A stretch of 6,003 bases of DNA from CAZCRE01 sp964501075 (lineage in GTDB: Archaea > Thermoproteota > Bathyarchaeia > Bathyarchaeales > Bathycorpusculaceae), in assembly GCA_964501075.1 (NCBI GenBank), contig CAZCRE010000077.1, positions 1 to 6,003 of the forward strand, written 5' to 3'. The notes under the pieces are model-generated. The model was not told where the DNA came from, did not search any database, and saw only the letters and a list, made by a program, of their open reading frames with translations. Positions 1-6,003 of this stretch are shown in pieces; position 1 is the stretch's first letter, and each line of letters begins with the position of its first letter. A program made the position numbers and the translations under genes.

Positions 1-1097
1 CTTAGAAAGTTGTTGATGCCTTTCTCGGTACTGGCTTTCTTTGATGAAAGCTTGTTGTGGACCATGGCGGCTGGCGCTGTTGCGACGAACAATGCTATGG
101 CGGTCGCCATCGGCAAATCCACGATCGAGTGCAGCTGACTGAAGAGGGGAACTTTAACGTATCCCATGAAATCTGTTAACAAGAGGAAAAGCACCACGGC
201 TACTGCGCTGCAGGCGCCGAAGACTTTGTAGGGGCGCATTTCCGAGATCGGAGTTTTGGGCTGCATGCTATGCGCTAGATAGATGAACACCACGGAAAGC
301 AGAGGCGTGACAACGTAGGTGTACATGAGCATGGTTGATCCCATGGACATTCCGATGCTGTAGACTGATTCGACGCTGAACATTATGTAGAAGCAGAGTG
401 ACATCATGACCATGACTATGATGAACGTTTCTAGAAGCATCGCAAGTCTCTCGGCTGCAGCCCTTACGCGTAGGGCTCTGACCTTGAAGATGTCTTCTGC
501 TTTTCTCTCTAGAAAGTGGCCTATGTCTCCGCCTATGATGACCGTTGAAGCGTAGCCTGATAGAAAGTCCTTGAAAACTTCCAGCGGGTTCCTCTTTGCT
601 GCTTTCTCAATTGCCGATAGCGGGTCTATTCCGAAGATCTCGACGTCTTTTGTGATTTCCTTGGCTTCGATCTTTGTTGAGGGCAGCATATCTATGTTTG
701 AGAGTCTTTTGAAACTCGAGTACGGCGCTATTCCTCCTGAAGCCATAACGCTGATGTACGTGGCTGCAAAAGGCATCTCTCTTTCCATGTCGCTTGCTCT
801 TTCTCCAGCTTTGTTTATGGGTATCAGCATGAACCCTATCATTACGTAGATTGGGAATGGAACTAGGAACATCATTGGCAGGAAGCCGTAGAGGGAGAGA
901 ATCAGTAAGGATATTACCGAGACAGGAAGGGTTGCGACGGCGACGAAAAGCATCAGCGAGACGTAGGTTTCAGGGTAGATCTTGATTTTTGCCCGTTCCA
1001 AGTAGGTCTTGAACTCCATGACGTTCCTAAGGAAGAATGGGGCGAATCTTCCGAAGACGCGGAGGGACCAGACCTCAAGGCTTTCCTGGAAACGCAA
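1..1097 (-). CDS. Type II secretion system F family / FlaJ-TadC-like membrane platform protein (partial, C-terminus outside window)
   Basis: The reading frame stays open from 1097 to the left edge, giving 365 residues with no stop. This is the inner-membrane platform on which the partner ATPase acts to assemble a type IV filament. Visible layout: a soluble N-terminus carrying an FGRFAPFFL segment (about 15-23) and a KIKIYPETYVS segment (37-47), as in archaeal FlaJ/TadC-like proteins. Two hydrophobic helices follow (about 46-68 and 71-95), then a cytoplasmic helical F domain (about 100-215) with EMPFAATYISVMASGG (107-122). Further helices lie at about 218-242, 254-275, 293-310 and 328-346. Archaeal members often have a second F domain and more helices, so the missing part may be sizeable. 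I chose the TTG at 1097 because GAGGTGA lies six bases before it. The next in-frame candidate, ATG at 1019, would lose the conserved N-terminal segment. The gene overlaps the ATPase by 23 bases, which suggests one transcript and coupled translation. The superfamily is firm; the exact system (pilus, archaellum-like, other) is unknown. Confidence 0.9.
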   Translation of the reverse strand, partial: MRFQESLEVWSLRVFGRFAPFFLRNVMEFKTYLERAKIKIYPETYVSLMLFVAVATLPVSVISLLILSLYGFLPMMFLVPFPIYVMIGFMLIPINKAGERASDMEREMPFAATYISVMASGGIAPYSSFKRLSNIDMLPSTKIEAKEITKDVEIFGIDPLSAIEKAAKRNPLEVFKDFLSGYASTVIIGGDIGHFLERKAEDIFKVRALRVRAAAERLAMLLETFIIVMVMMSLCFYIMFSVESVYSIGMSMGSTMLMYTYVVTPLLSVVFIYLAHSMQPKTPISEMRPYKVFGACSAVAVVLFLLLTDFMGYVKVPLFSQLHSIVDLPMATAIALFVATAPAAMVHNKLSSKKASTEKGINNFL

Positions 1098-2700
1098 TAG
1101 GTTTCACCTCTTCCCTCATGAGAACTTGCTCGGAAGCTTCCTTCGGTCTAGTGTAGTACTCTGCGATCATTGCTGCAACCTCCTTGTAGCTTCTGATGTT
1201 CTTTTCCCGCATCCAGTGCAGCATGTTTCGGCGTCTTTCTATTTCCTCAATTAGTTCCTTTCTCGTCATGCCTGTGCGCTCAGAGATCTTGGACAGCATT
1301 ACGCTCTTGTCGAACGTCTGCAAATAGGTATCCTTGGTCGGATTCCACTTGAGGATGGTTCTGTAATCCTCATAATCTGCGATTTCGTTGACGTCAAGGA
1401 TGCGCCTGAAGGCTTTTCTTTCATTGCCTTTGATCAGGTGCACTCTCTGAACTGACAGGATGATGTTCATCAGTGGAATGTAGGATGAAGAAATGTCCAT
1501 TGGCTTCGACGTCAATCTTTTGATGGCTGAGTCCAGGTTCTCAGCGTGCATGGTGCACATGCCTCCGTGCCCAGTGGCCAATGCTTGGAAGAGAACGTAT
1601 GCCTCTGCTCCCCTCACCTCTCCAACGATCAGCACGTCGGGTCTGTGCCTCATGGAGGTTTTTACGAGGTCAAACAGGGTCACTTCTCCAACGCTGCTTC
1701 CGCTCAAGCCGTAGCTTTGTCTGGCTATGAGTGAAACCCAGTTCTCGTGTGGCAGGTTTAGCTCCGCGGTTTCTTCTATTGTGATTATTTTGCTTCCGGG
1801 CCTTATCAGGCATGTCAGGGCGTTCAGAGCCGTCGTTTTTCCCGCGGCGGTTCCACCCAGAACCATTATTGAGGCTCGGTGATCGAGGCATAGCCACAGG
1901 TAGGCCGCCATTTCTTCTGAGAATGTGCCTACGTTGATCAGGTCAATCATGGAGTAGGGGTCTTCTCTGAATTTTCTGATCGTGAAGGCGGTTCCGAAGG
2001 ACGTGACTTCTCGCCTGTAGCAGACTGCGAGTCTGTGTTTGCCGGGCAGTGAGGCGTCTACTATTGGAAAGGCTGAGCTTACGTGTCTTCCGGACATGTG
2101 CACTAGTTTGACGACCATGTTGTCAAGTTCTTCGTCGGTTTCGAATCTGATGTTTGATTCGATGCTTTCGAAGTTTTTGTGCCAAACGTAGACTGGTTTT
2201 TTGACTCCGTCGCAGGATATGTCTTCGACGTTTGGGTCCTTCATGATTGAGTCGATTCTGCCGAAGCCTACTAGGTCTCTTTCGGCGTGGTATAAGATTT
2301 TGTACCACGACACGTCTGGCAGCCAGCCGAGGCTTATCCTGTACTTGTCAACTGTTTTCTTGGCTTCTTGGATGAAGAACTTTCGGGGGTCAACTATCTC
2401 CTCTTTCGGTGATTCCATTTCTGCTAGCAGGATTTCCAGAATCCGATTGTAGACTCCTCTTTCCAGAACGTCTAGTTGCAGCTCGTCCAGTATGTACATG
2501 TGTTCTCCTGTCTTCGGGTTCTGCACGATCGCAACGTGGGCGAAGGGTTCATAGAGCGGGTATTTTTCAACGACCTTGAAGCCTCTTGGCATAGGGCGTG
2601 AATAAGTGGGAGGAGTTTCCGTTTTCTTCGGTGGTTTTCCCATTTTGAATTTGGCCGCTTTCAGTTTGCCGAATCTTTCTTTGAGCTGCAGTCTTGTCAT
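1075..2700 (-). CDS. Type II/IV secretion system ATPase (FlaI/TadA/GspE family), archaeal filament assembly motor
   Basis: A 541-residue cytoplasmic hexameric ATPase of the secretion superfamily, expected to drive filament assembly through the adjacent membrane protein. The first 40 residues are Lys/Arg- and Pro-rich and look unstructured. An N-terminal domain spans about 40-250, with PNVEDISCDG (156-165), typical of the family, and an FTIRKF segment (239-244) carrying an arginine in the region that contacts nucleotide. In the RecA-like domain, Walker A is GGTAAGKT (282-289), the Asp box is IITIEETAEL (305-314), Walker B is DVLIVGEVRG (355-364, catalytic Glu about 361), and the His box is TGHGGMCTMHAE (376-387). 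All catalytic motifs are intact and the length is usual for archaeal members. The C-terminal tail (about 465-541) is helical and charged. The ATG at 2700 has AGGAG eight bases upstream (2708-2712). It is first in a pair with the overlapping platform gene. The family is certain; which filament it serves cannot be decided without the pilin genes. Confidence 0.97.
   Translation of the reverse strand: MTRLQLKERFGKLKAAKFKMGKPPKKTETPPTYSRPMPRGFKVVEKYPLYEPFAHVAIVQNPKTGEHMYILDELQLDVLERGVYNRILEILLAEMESPKEEIVDPRKFFIQEAKKTVDKYRISLGWLPDVSWYKILYHAERDLVGFGRIDSIMKDPNVEDISCDGVKKPVYVWHKNFESIESNIRFETDEELDNMVVKLVHMSGRHVSSAFPIVDASLPGKHRLAVCYRREVTSFGTAFTIRKFREDPYSMIDLINVGTFSEEMAAYLWLCLDHRASIMVLGGTAAGKTTALNALTCLIRPGSKIITIEETAELNLPHENWVSLIARQSYGLSGSSVGEVTLFDLVKTSMRHRPDVLIVGEVRGAEAYVLFQALATGHGGMCTMHAENLDSAIKRLTSKPMDISSSYIPLMNIILSVQRVHLIKGNERKAFRRILDVNEIADYEDYRTILKWNPTKDTYLQTFDKSVMLSKISERTGMTRKELIEEIERRRNMLHWMREKNIRSYKEVAAMIAEYYTRPKEASEQVLMREEVKPIAFPGKP
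1104..1110 (-). promoter_or_regulatory. Shine-Dalgarno site that sets the TTG start of the membrane platform gene
   Basis: Read on the minus strand this is GAGGTGA, followed by six bases and then TTG (1097-1095). It lies inside the last codons of the ATPase gene, so the second gene of the pair has its own ribosome entry site within the first. The strength and spacing of the site are the main reason for calling the unusual TTG start rather than the ATG at 1019. Confidence 0.7.
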
Positions 2701-2706
2701 AGTTTG

Positions 2707-2713
2707 TCTCCTG
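2707..2713 (-). promoter_or_regulatory. Shine-Dalgarno site of the ATPase gene
   Basis: On the minus strand this reads CAGGAGA, placing AGGAG eight bases before the ATG at 2700-2698. It supports that start; no other in-frame start upstream has a comparable site. Confidence 0.65.
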
Positions 2714-2733
2714 TTTATATCGGATCATGAGTC

Positions 2734-2746
2734 TATTAAATATTAT
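2734..2746 (-). promoter_or_regulatory. Candidate TATA box for the ATPase/platform operon
   Basis: The minus strand reads ATAATATTTAATA, an A/T-only stretch beginning 34 bases before the ATPase start codon. With usual archaeal spacing of about 25 bases, transcription would start near 2712-2716. That leaves a very short leader with the Shine-Dalgarno site almost at its 5' end. The position is plausible but was judged only by eye. Confidence 0.4.
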
Positions 2747-2917
2747 GTCTTAATACACATGAATCTGAATCAGTCAGCACTCCGCTGTCTTTGCATCCTC
2801 ACAAAGGCCGACCGTCCAACATCATTTCACACAGATACCAGTTTAAGCATTATGAATCCGAAGTAAGGCCTCGAAATCCTTAGCACCAATCAACGCGTAA
2901 GAGGTATTGGGCAACAC

Positions 2918-2923
2918 ATTTAA
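2918..2923 (+). promoter_or_regulatory. Candidate TATA box for the F420 ligase gene
   Basis: ATTTAA sits about 40 bases before the TTG start codon. Start of transcription would be expected near 2944-2948, just ahead of the GGAGGAG ribosome site. It is a short and weak match. The rest of the 2701-2959 intergenic region shows no gene, tRNA-like fold or strong repeat. Confidence 0.35.
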
Positions 2924-2950
2924 CGGAGCAGCACAACCAAAACACGTTCA

Positions 2951-2957
2951 GGAGGAG
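2951..2957 (+). promoter_or_regulatory. Strong Shine-Dalgarno site before paired TTG start codons
   Basis: GGAGGAG precedes two consecutive TTG codons at 2960 and 2963. From GGAGG the gap is four bases to the first and seven to the second. The second gap is nearer the usual optimum, so 2963 is preferred as the start. Confidence 0.65.
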
Positions 2958-2962
2958 ACTTG

Positions 2963-3736
2963 TTGAAGAACTTCACGGTCTATGCCTTGGAAGGTTTTCC
3001 ACTGATCAAGCCCGGAGACGACGTGGCGAGAACAGTCATTGACAGCGCAAGGAAGAACGGCTTATCGATCGAGGACGGCGACGTGATCGTGATCGCGCAG
3101 AAGATCGTGTCTAAGGCGGAAAGGAGAGTCTTTAAGCTTGAACGCGTTGTTCCGTCTGCGAGGGCTGAAGGGTTAGCGGAGATAACTGGGAAAGACCCGA
3201 GGTTCATCGAGCTGGTTTTGAAAGAGACAAGAAGGGTGATCAAAGTCTCTCGTGAAGTTCTGCTGGTTGAAGACATCCGCGGCTTGATCTGCATTAATGC
3301 GGGAATAGACAAGTCGAACGTAGAAGGAAGAACCAGCTTTGCGTTGCTGCCCAAGGATCCAAGCGCGTCGGCTGAGAAGTACCGTTCAGCGATTAAGGAA
3401 CTTGCTGGCAGGAGCGTTGCCGTCGTCGTGTGTGACACTTATAGTCGCCCGTTCAGGCGGGGGCAGGTCAACTATGCCATCGGCGTGGCTGGGCTCAAGC
3501 TGTTTAGGGATTATAGGGGCAAGAGGGACTTGTTTGGGCAGGTGCTTAAAGTGAAGAATGTAGCAGTCGTCGATGAGATCGCGGCGGCTGCAGAATTGCT
3601 TATGGGTCAGGCGAGGGAGGCGACGCCAGTTGTCATTCTAAGAGGTTTAGATGGCGTGGTGGCTTTCTGCGAGGAATGCGATTTCGAAGAGATGTATATT
3701 GAAGAAGAAGCCGATCTCTTCAAGGGCGTGCTGTGA
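2963..3736 (+). CDS. cofE: Coenzyme F420-0:L-glutamate ligase (CofE family)
   Basis: CofE adds L-glutamate to the lactyl side chain of F420-0 using GTP and a divalent metal, forming the gamma-linked tail of coenzyme F420. The protein is 257 residues, near the family's usual length of about 250. Conserved stretches run the whole length: PLIKPGDD (13-20), DVIVIAQKIVSKAE (40-53), TGKDPR (75-80), INAGIDKSNV (111-120), VVVCDTYSRPFRRGQ (154-168), YAIGVAG (171-177), DYRG (183-186) and VVDEIAAAAELLMGQ (202-216). By family analogy, Asp116, Asp158 and Glu205 are likely metal or nucleotide ligands. The motif written DTFGRP in many members is DTYSRP here, a mild variation. I chose the second of two adjacent TTG codons because its spacing from GGAGGAG is better; starting at 2960 would add one residue. 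It points to an F420-using archaeon. No other F420 gene lies beside it. The stop codon abuts the stop of the convergent hydrolase gene. Confidence 0.93.
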   Translation: MKNFTVYALEGFPLIKPGDDVARTVIDSARKNGLSIEDGDVIVIAQKIVSKAERRVFKLERVVPSARAEGLAEITGKDPRFIELVLKETRRVIKVSREVLLVEDIRGLICINAGIDKSNVEGRTSFALLPKDPSASAEKYRSAIKELAGRSVAVVVCDTYSRPFRRGQVNYAIGVAGLKLFRDYRGKRDLFGQVLKVKNVAVVDEIAAAAELLMGQAREATPVVILRGLDGVVAFCEECDFEEMYIEEEADLFKGVL

Positions 3737-4372
3737 TCACGTTGCTTGCATGAACGGGTTGCTGCGTTTTTCTTCTCCTATCGTCGTTGCTGGCCCGTGT
3801 CCGGGGTAGACAGCAAAGCGGTCTGGTAGGGCCTTCAGCTTCTGCAGTGATTGCTGCATTTGCAGGCTGGAGCTTTCTGGGAAATCGGTTCTTCCGATGG
3901 AGCCTGCAAACAGCGTGTCGCCCGTGAATACTTCGTTCTCTCCCACTAGTGATGTGCTTCCGCGGCTGTGGCCTGGAGTGTGCATGACTTTCAAGCTGAC
4001 TTGCCCAAACTTGACAGAGTTCCCGTCTTCCAGCAGAATATCTGCTTCTGGCGAATGCGTCTTGAATCCAAGGGCTTCTGCAATCGCTTGTGCGGATGCT
4101 CCGAGTAAATGCGCATCGTTTTTATGGATCATGATTGGCGTGTCAAACTTTCCTTTAACGAACCCATTCCCGCAGGTGTGATCCGGATGTCCGTGAGTGT
4201 TAACGATGTATCTGAGTCTCAGTCCGTTTTTCGCTGTGAATCTGAAGATTTCTTCTGCTTCAATTTCGTTGTCGAATCCTGGGTCGATGATGATGCCTTC
4301 CTTTGTTTTCGGGCATGTGATCACGTAGCAGTTTGCTTGGAACGTTCCCACCGTAAACGTTTGTATTGGCAT
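3737..4372 (-). CDS. Metallo-beta-lactamase-fold hydrolase (glyoxalase II-like)
   Basis: A 211-residue cytoplasmic metal hydrolase with a complete two-metal site: His60, His62, Asp64 and His65 in THGHPDH, His135 in HTPGHSRGS (131-139), Asp152 in FTGDTLFAGSIGRTDFP (149-165), and His192 in YPGHGP (189-194). The N-terminus, MPIQTFTVGTFQANCYVI, is the usual opening strand of this subfamily and fixes the ATG at 4372. It is shorter than classical glyoxalase II (about 250 residues or more) because it lacks the C-terminal helical substrate domain. It therefore matches the small YcbL-like group, whose members may hydrolyse thioesters; the substrate here is unknown. No Shine-Dalgarno site is visible just before the ATG, and a weak TTAACTAG about 35 bases upstream could be a TATA element giving a very short leader. 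Its stop touches the stop of the F420 ligase gene with no base between them. The fold is certain; the substrate is open. Confidence 0.93.
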   Translation of the reverse strand: MPIQTFTVGTFQANCYVITCPKTKEGIIIDPGFDNEIEAEEIFRFTAKNGLRLRYIVNTHGHPDHTCGNGFVKGKFDTPIMIHKNDAHLLGASAQAIAEALGFKTHSPEADILLEDGNSVKFGQVSLKVMHTPGHSRGSTSLVGENEVFTGDTLFAGSIGRTDFPESSSLQMQQSLQKLKALPDRFAVYPGHGPATTIGEEKRSNPFMQAT

Positions 4373-4518
4373 GTGTTTTCAGCAGTCTCGAATGGTTCTT
4401 GGACTAGTTAACCGTTTATTGTTCTCTGCAAGAAAAGGTTGATTTCAGAACAGAGCTACTGCGTGATCTGGTTGGTCTTGGGTTTCTAGCATAGTGGTCG
4501 TTGCCATTTCTGGAGAAG

Positions 4519-4526
4519 TTTTAAAA
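4519..4526 (+). promoter_or_regulatory. TATA box for the small membrane protein gene
   Basis: TTTTAAAA, preceded by the purine-rich GGAGAAG that could act as a BRE. Archaeal spacing puts the transcription start near 4546-4550. This is downstream of the GTG at 4541, so it argues for a later start codon, the ATG at 4574. The rest of the 4373-4573 divergent region shows no gene or clear repeat. Confidence 0.55.
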
Positions 4527-4573
4527 CCTGATGCGTTGATGTGATAGGCGGGCATGTTGATTTGCGTAGCACA

Positions 4574-5074
4574 ATGTCGCAGTCTCTGACGGCAACGGAA
4601 AGTTCAAAGTCTTCAGAAAAGACTGATCATAGAGTGTTTGCGCTTTCGAGTTGGGCACTGTATCTGGTGGTTCTTGGATCAGTTCTAGATGTTCTTTCAA
4701 CTTTCTTCCCATGGAGCGAACTCATTTTTGGTCTACCTGCTTTTCTGCCTTTTTCTGTTCCTTTGCCACTTGGATGGAGTGTGTTCTTTCTGGAAAGCAA
4801 TTTCTACACTGTAGCGGTCAATGTGGCGGTGAGGCTTGCTTCCATCTTGGGATTTGCCGGACTATTGGTTCGTGGGCGCGTTGGGAATGCTTCGTCTAAC
4901 TGGGTACAATGTGTTTCGATCGGTTTGTCTTTTGCTGCCATCGGAGTCTTCTCTCAGCTTACGATGGACTTCAGTTACGGGGTCTACATAGTCCTTGTCG
5001 CCGGCATACTGAAGCTCGCTGGTGTGATTGGGCAAAACGTTGAAATGGAGCTGGTTTCCGAAGGCAGCGACTAG
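4574..5074 (+). CDS. Small four-helix membrane protein, function unknown
   Basis: I do not recognise this 166-residue protein. It has a Ser/Thr/Lys-rich hydrophilic N-terminus (1-20). Probable membrane helices lie at about 23-41, 77-100, 110-129 and 134-154. A loop between the first two holds a proline-rich amphipathic stretch (about 45-70) with FFPW and LPFSVPLPLGW. The tail is short and acidic (156-166). No catalytic or metal-binding motif is evident, which leaves a structural, sensing or small-transporter role all possible. The start is uncertain: the frame is open from a GTG at 4541 (177 residues) and also has a TTG at 4562, but the TATA box at 4519-4526 predicts transcription beginning after 4541, so I prefer the ATG at 4574. 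None of these has a convincing Shine-Dalgarno site. The gene appears monocistronic, with its own promoter, and is followed by a separate promoter for the surface protein gene. Confidence 0.75.
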   Translation: MSQSLTATESSKSSEKTDHRVFALSSWALYLVVLGSVLDVLSTFFPWSELIFGLPAFLPFSVPLPLGWSVFFLESNFYTVAVNVAVRLASILGFAGLLVRGRVGNASSNWVQCVSIGLSFAAIGVFSQLTMDFSYGVYIVLVAGILKLAGVIGQNVEMELVSEGSD

Positions 5075-5154
5075 TCGACTGGTCCGTGTTCTTGCAGTTT
5101 CCAGAGGTAGTCGGCGAGTCGCCGTAAGAGGCAGGGACGCGGTTTTGCAGCGGT

Positions 5155-5172
5155 CATGATGGTCTCATCATG
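5155..5172. repeat. Perfect inverted repeat, 7-base arms with 4-base loop
   Basis: CATGATG, then GTCT, then CATCATG. In RNA read from the plus strand, two G-U pairs could extend the stem outward. No T-run follows, so it is not a typical terminator. It lies 32 bases before the TATA box of the surface protein gene and 80 bases after the membrane protein gene. It could be a regulator-binding site or the 3' hairpin of the upstream transcript, or it could be chance. Confidence 0.4.
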
Positions 5173-5204
5173 GTGAATCGGAGCGAGAAACTTGACGGAA
5201 AACC

Positions 5205-5212
5205 TTTTAAAT
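5205..5212 (+). promoter_or_regulatory. TATA box and BRE for the secreted surface protein gene
   Basis: TTTTAAAT directly preceded by GGAAAACC, a good match to an archaeal BRE plus TATA element. Transcription would start near 5231-5236, leaving a leader of about 30 bases that holds the ribosome site. A second A/T element, TATAAAA at 5241-5247, is too close to the ATG to serve this gene. Confidence 0.6.
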
Positions 5213-5249
5213 GTAAGCTGTAACACTAATAAAAGAACGATATAAAATT

Positions 5250-5256
5250 GAGGAAT
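5250..5256 (+). promoter_or_regulatory. Shine-Dalgarno site of the surface protein gene
   Basis: GAGGAAT, with AGGAA seven bases before the ATG at 5263. An in-frame TTG at 5248 would add five residues but has no ribosome site of its own, so the ATG is preferred. Confidence 0.6.
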
Positions 5257-5262
5257 AGGAAA

Positions 5263-6003
5263 ATGAAAAAACCATTAATAGCGATATTGATGACAGCGGT
5301 ATTTCTAATATCTATCTGCGGACCATTAATCTATAACATGGATGTTACAGCATTCGTTCCGCCAGATCCTAGTACTTGGTATATGCAAGAAAACGGACAG
5401 CTTGCCACCGACTACTATAGTGCTTATCCGTACAACAAGTCAAGCCTCAACATCGGCCTTTCAAAGTACGGCGAGTTCATCGACGACACCACTAACGTTG
5501 GTCTAGAGTACGCAGGCGCACGTGACCCGTGGGCACCTCTTGCTGGGATGAGCCTTGTTGCAAAGTTGCCGAAGGAAGTCTGGATAAACGGTTGGTACAT
5601 TGACATCAACTACATTCACACAAATTGGGGTGGTCTCAGAAACGTCTGGGCAGGAGCCATGTTTGCAGACCTGGATGCCTATGGTGGACCATGGCTGCAC
5701 GTCGACAGCACAGTGGTAGTGCCATTGCCAGAGCAGTTTACTGAATCACAGGAGAGCTTTTCGCGGCCTGGCTACGCAATCAGCGCAGACAATCCGTTAA
5801 ATTGGACTGGCACCGCGGTGAGCGGCGGCAGGAAGACGAACGGTACAGTAGTCACGGACCCGATAAGTGTTCTGTATGACGGACCAAGAGAGTTCGTTGC
5901 AATTCTAACGAACCACATTTATGACGTACGAGGAAGCACGAACGCTAGCATAAACATTGTCAACGTGATGTTCACCGTGATCTTCAACAAAGTGTCAAAG
6001 CAA
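5263..6003 (+). CDS. Secreted, aromatic-rich surface protein of unknown family (partial, C-terminus outside window)
   Basis: Translation from the ATG at 5263 is open to the window end, 247 residues so far. The start MKKPLIAILMTAVFLISICG is a typical Sec signal: two lysines then a hydrophobic stretch (4-23). Cleavage could fall near residue 30 (VTA/F). A cysteine at 19 has no proper lipobox, so a lipoprotein is unlikely. The mature part is rich in Trp, Tyr, Gly, Asp and Asn, with strand-like alternation, for example VWINGWYIDINYIHTNW (106-122) and NVWAGAMFADL (127-137). It has four N-glycosylation sequons: NKS (58), NWT (180), NGT (193) and NAS (227). This composition suits an exported beta-rich cell-surface or carbohydrate-binding protein, but I see no named domain or catalytic motif. 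The first codons are more A/T-rich than the rest. It has its own good promoter and ribosome site, suggesting solid expression. Whether it ends in a membrane anchor cannot be seen. Confidence 0.85.
   Translation, partial: MKKPLIAILMTAVFLISICGPLIYNMDVTAFVPPDPSTWYMQENGQLATDYYSAYPYNKSSLNIGLSKYGEFIDDTTNVGLEYAGARDPWAPLAGMSLVAKLPKEVWINGWYIDINYIHTNWGGLRNVWAGAMFADLDAYGGPWLHVDSTVVVPLPEQFTESQESFSRPGYAISADNPLNWTGTAVSGGRKTNGTVVTDPISVLYDGPREFVAILTNHIYDVRGSTNASINIVNVMFTVIFNKVSKQ

Noticed and set aside
571..849. Plus-strand 92-residue reading frame
   Set aside because: Wholly antisense to the membrane platform gene. Its hydrophobic look mirrors that gene's sequence, and it has no promoter or ribosome site of its own.
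2606..2866. Plus-strand 86-residue reading frame with a membrane-like segment
   Set aside because: Most of it is antisense to the Lys-rich start of the ATPase gene, which gives hydrophobic codons in reverse. The remainder runs into the intergenic region with no supporting signals.
2701..2959. Divergent intergenic region searched for an RNA gene, riboswitch or attachment site
   Set aside because: No cloverleaf, extended stem or notable repeat was found beyond short 4-5 base symmetries; only candidate promoter elements are supportable.
2980..3438. Minus-strand 152-residue reading frame
   Set aside because: Antisense to the strongly conserved CofE coding sequence; composition is that of a shadow frame rich in Ser/Leu.
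5074..5126. Short symmetric stretches (AGTCGACT at the stop codon of the membrane protein gene, and GGCGAGTCGCC)
   Set aside because: The arms are only 4-5 bases and no T-run follows, so they are not supportable as a terminator or operator.
5150..5175. Possible C/D box small RNA on the minus strand (ATGATGA resembles box C)
   Set aside because: No CTGA D box or C'/D' pair follows at suitable spacing; the match comes from the inverted repeat.

Overview
The window looks like a chromosomal piece of an archaeon, most plausibly a member of the TACK group such as Bathyarchaeia. This placement is an inference. It rests on a FlaI/TadA-type filament ATPase paired with a polytopic FlaJ/TadC-like protein, a CofE-type coenzyme F420 ligase, A/T-rich TATA boxes of the TTTTAAAA kind a few tens of bases before start codons, purine-rich Shine-Dalgarno sites, and TTG start codons. 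I see no rRNA, tRNA, CRISPR array, insertion sequence or integrase.

Left part (1-2700, minus strand): a two-gene module of the type IV filament / type II secretion superfamily. The 541-residue ATPase comes first. The membrane platform protein follows, overlaps it by 23 bases, and runs off the left edge. The ATPase would power assembly of a pilus or related filament through the platform. No pilin, prepilin peptidase or other accessory gene lies inside the window, so the kind of filament cannot be told.

Middle (2701-4372): an intergenic region of about 260 bases with outward-facing promoters, then a coenzyme F420-0:L-glutamate ligase gene on the plus strand. Its stop codon directly abuts the stop codon of a convergent metallo-beta-lactamase-fold hydrolase gene with all the zinc ligands of the glyoxalase II-like group. 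These two look like independent housekeeping genes.

Right part (4373-6003): a divergent promoter region, a small four-helix membrane protein of unknown function on the plus strand, a spacer of about 190 bases holding an inverted repeat and a good TATA box, and the first 247 codons of a secreted, aromatic-rich, probably N-glycosylated surface protein that runs off the right edge. I do not recognise its family, and it is the least explained object here. Overall the region reads as ordinary archaeal chromosome; I found no clear sign of a new multi-gene system.
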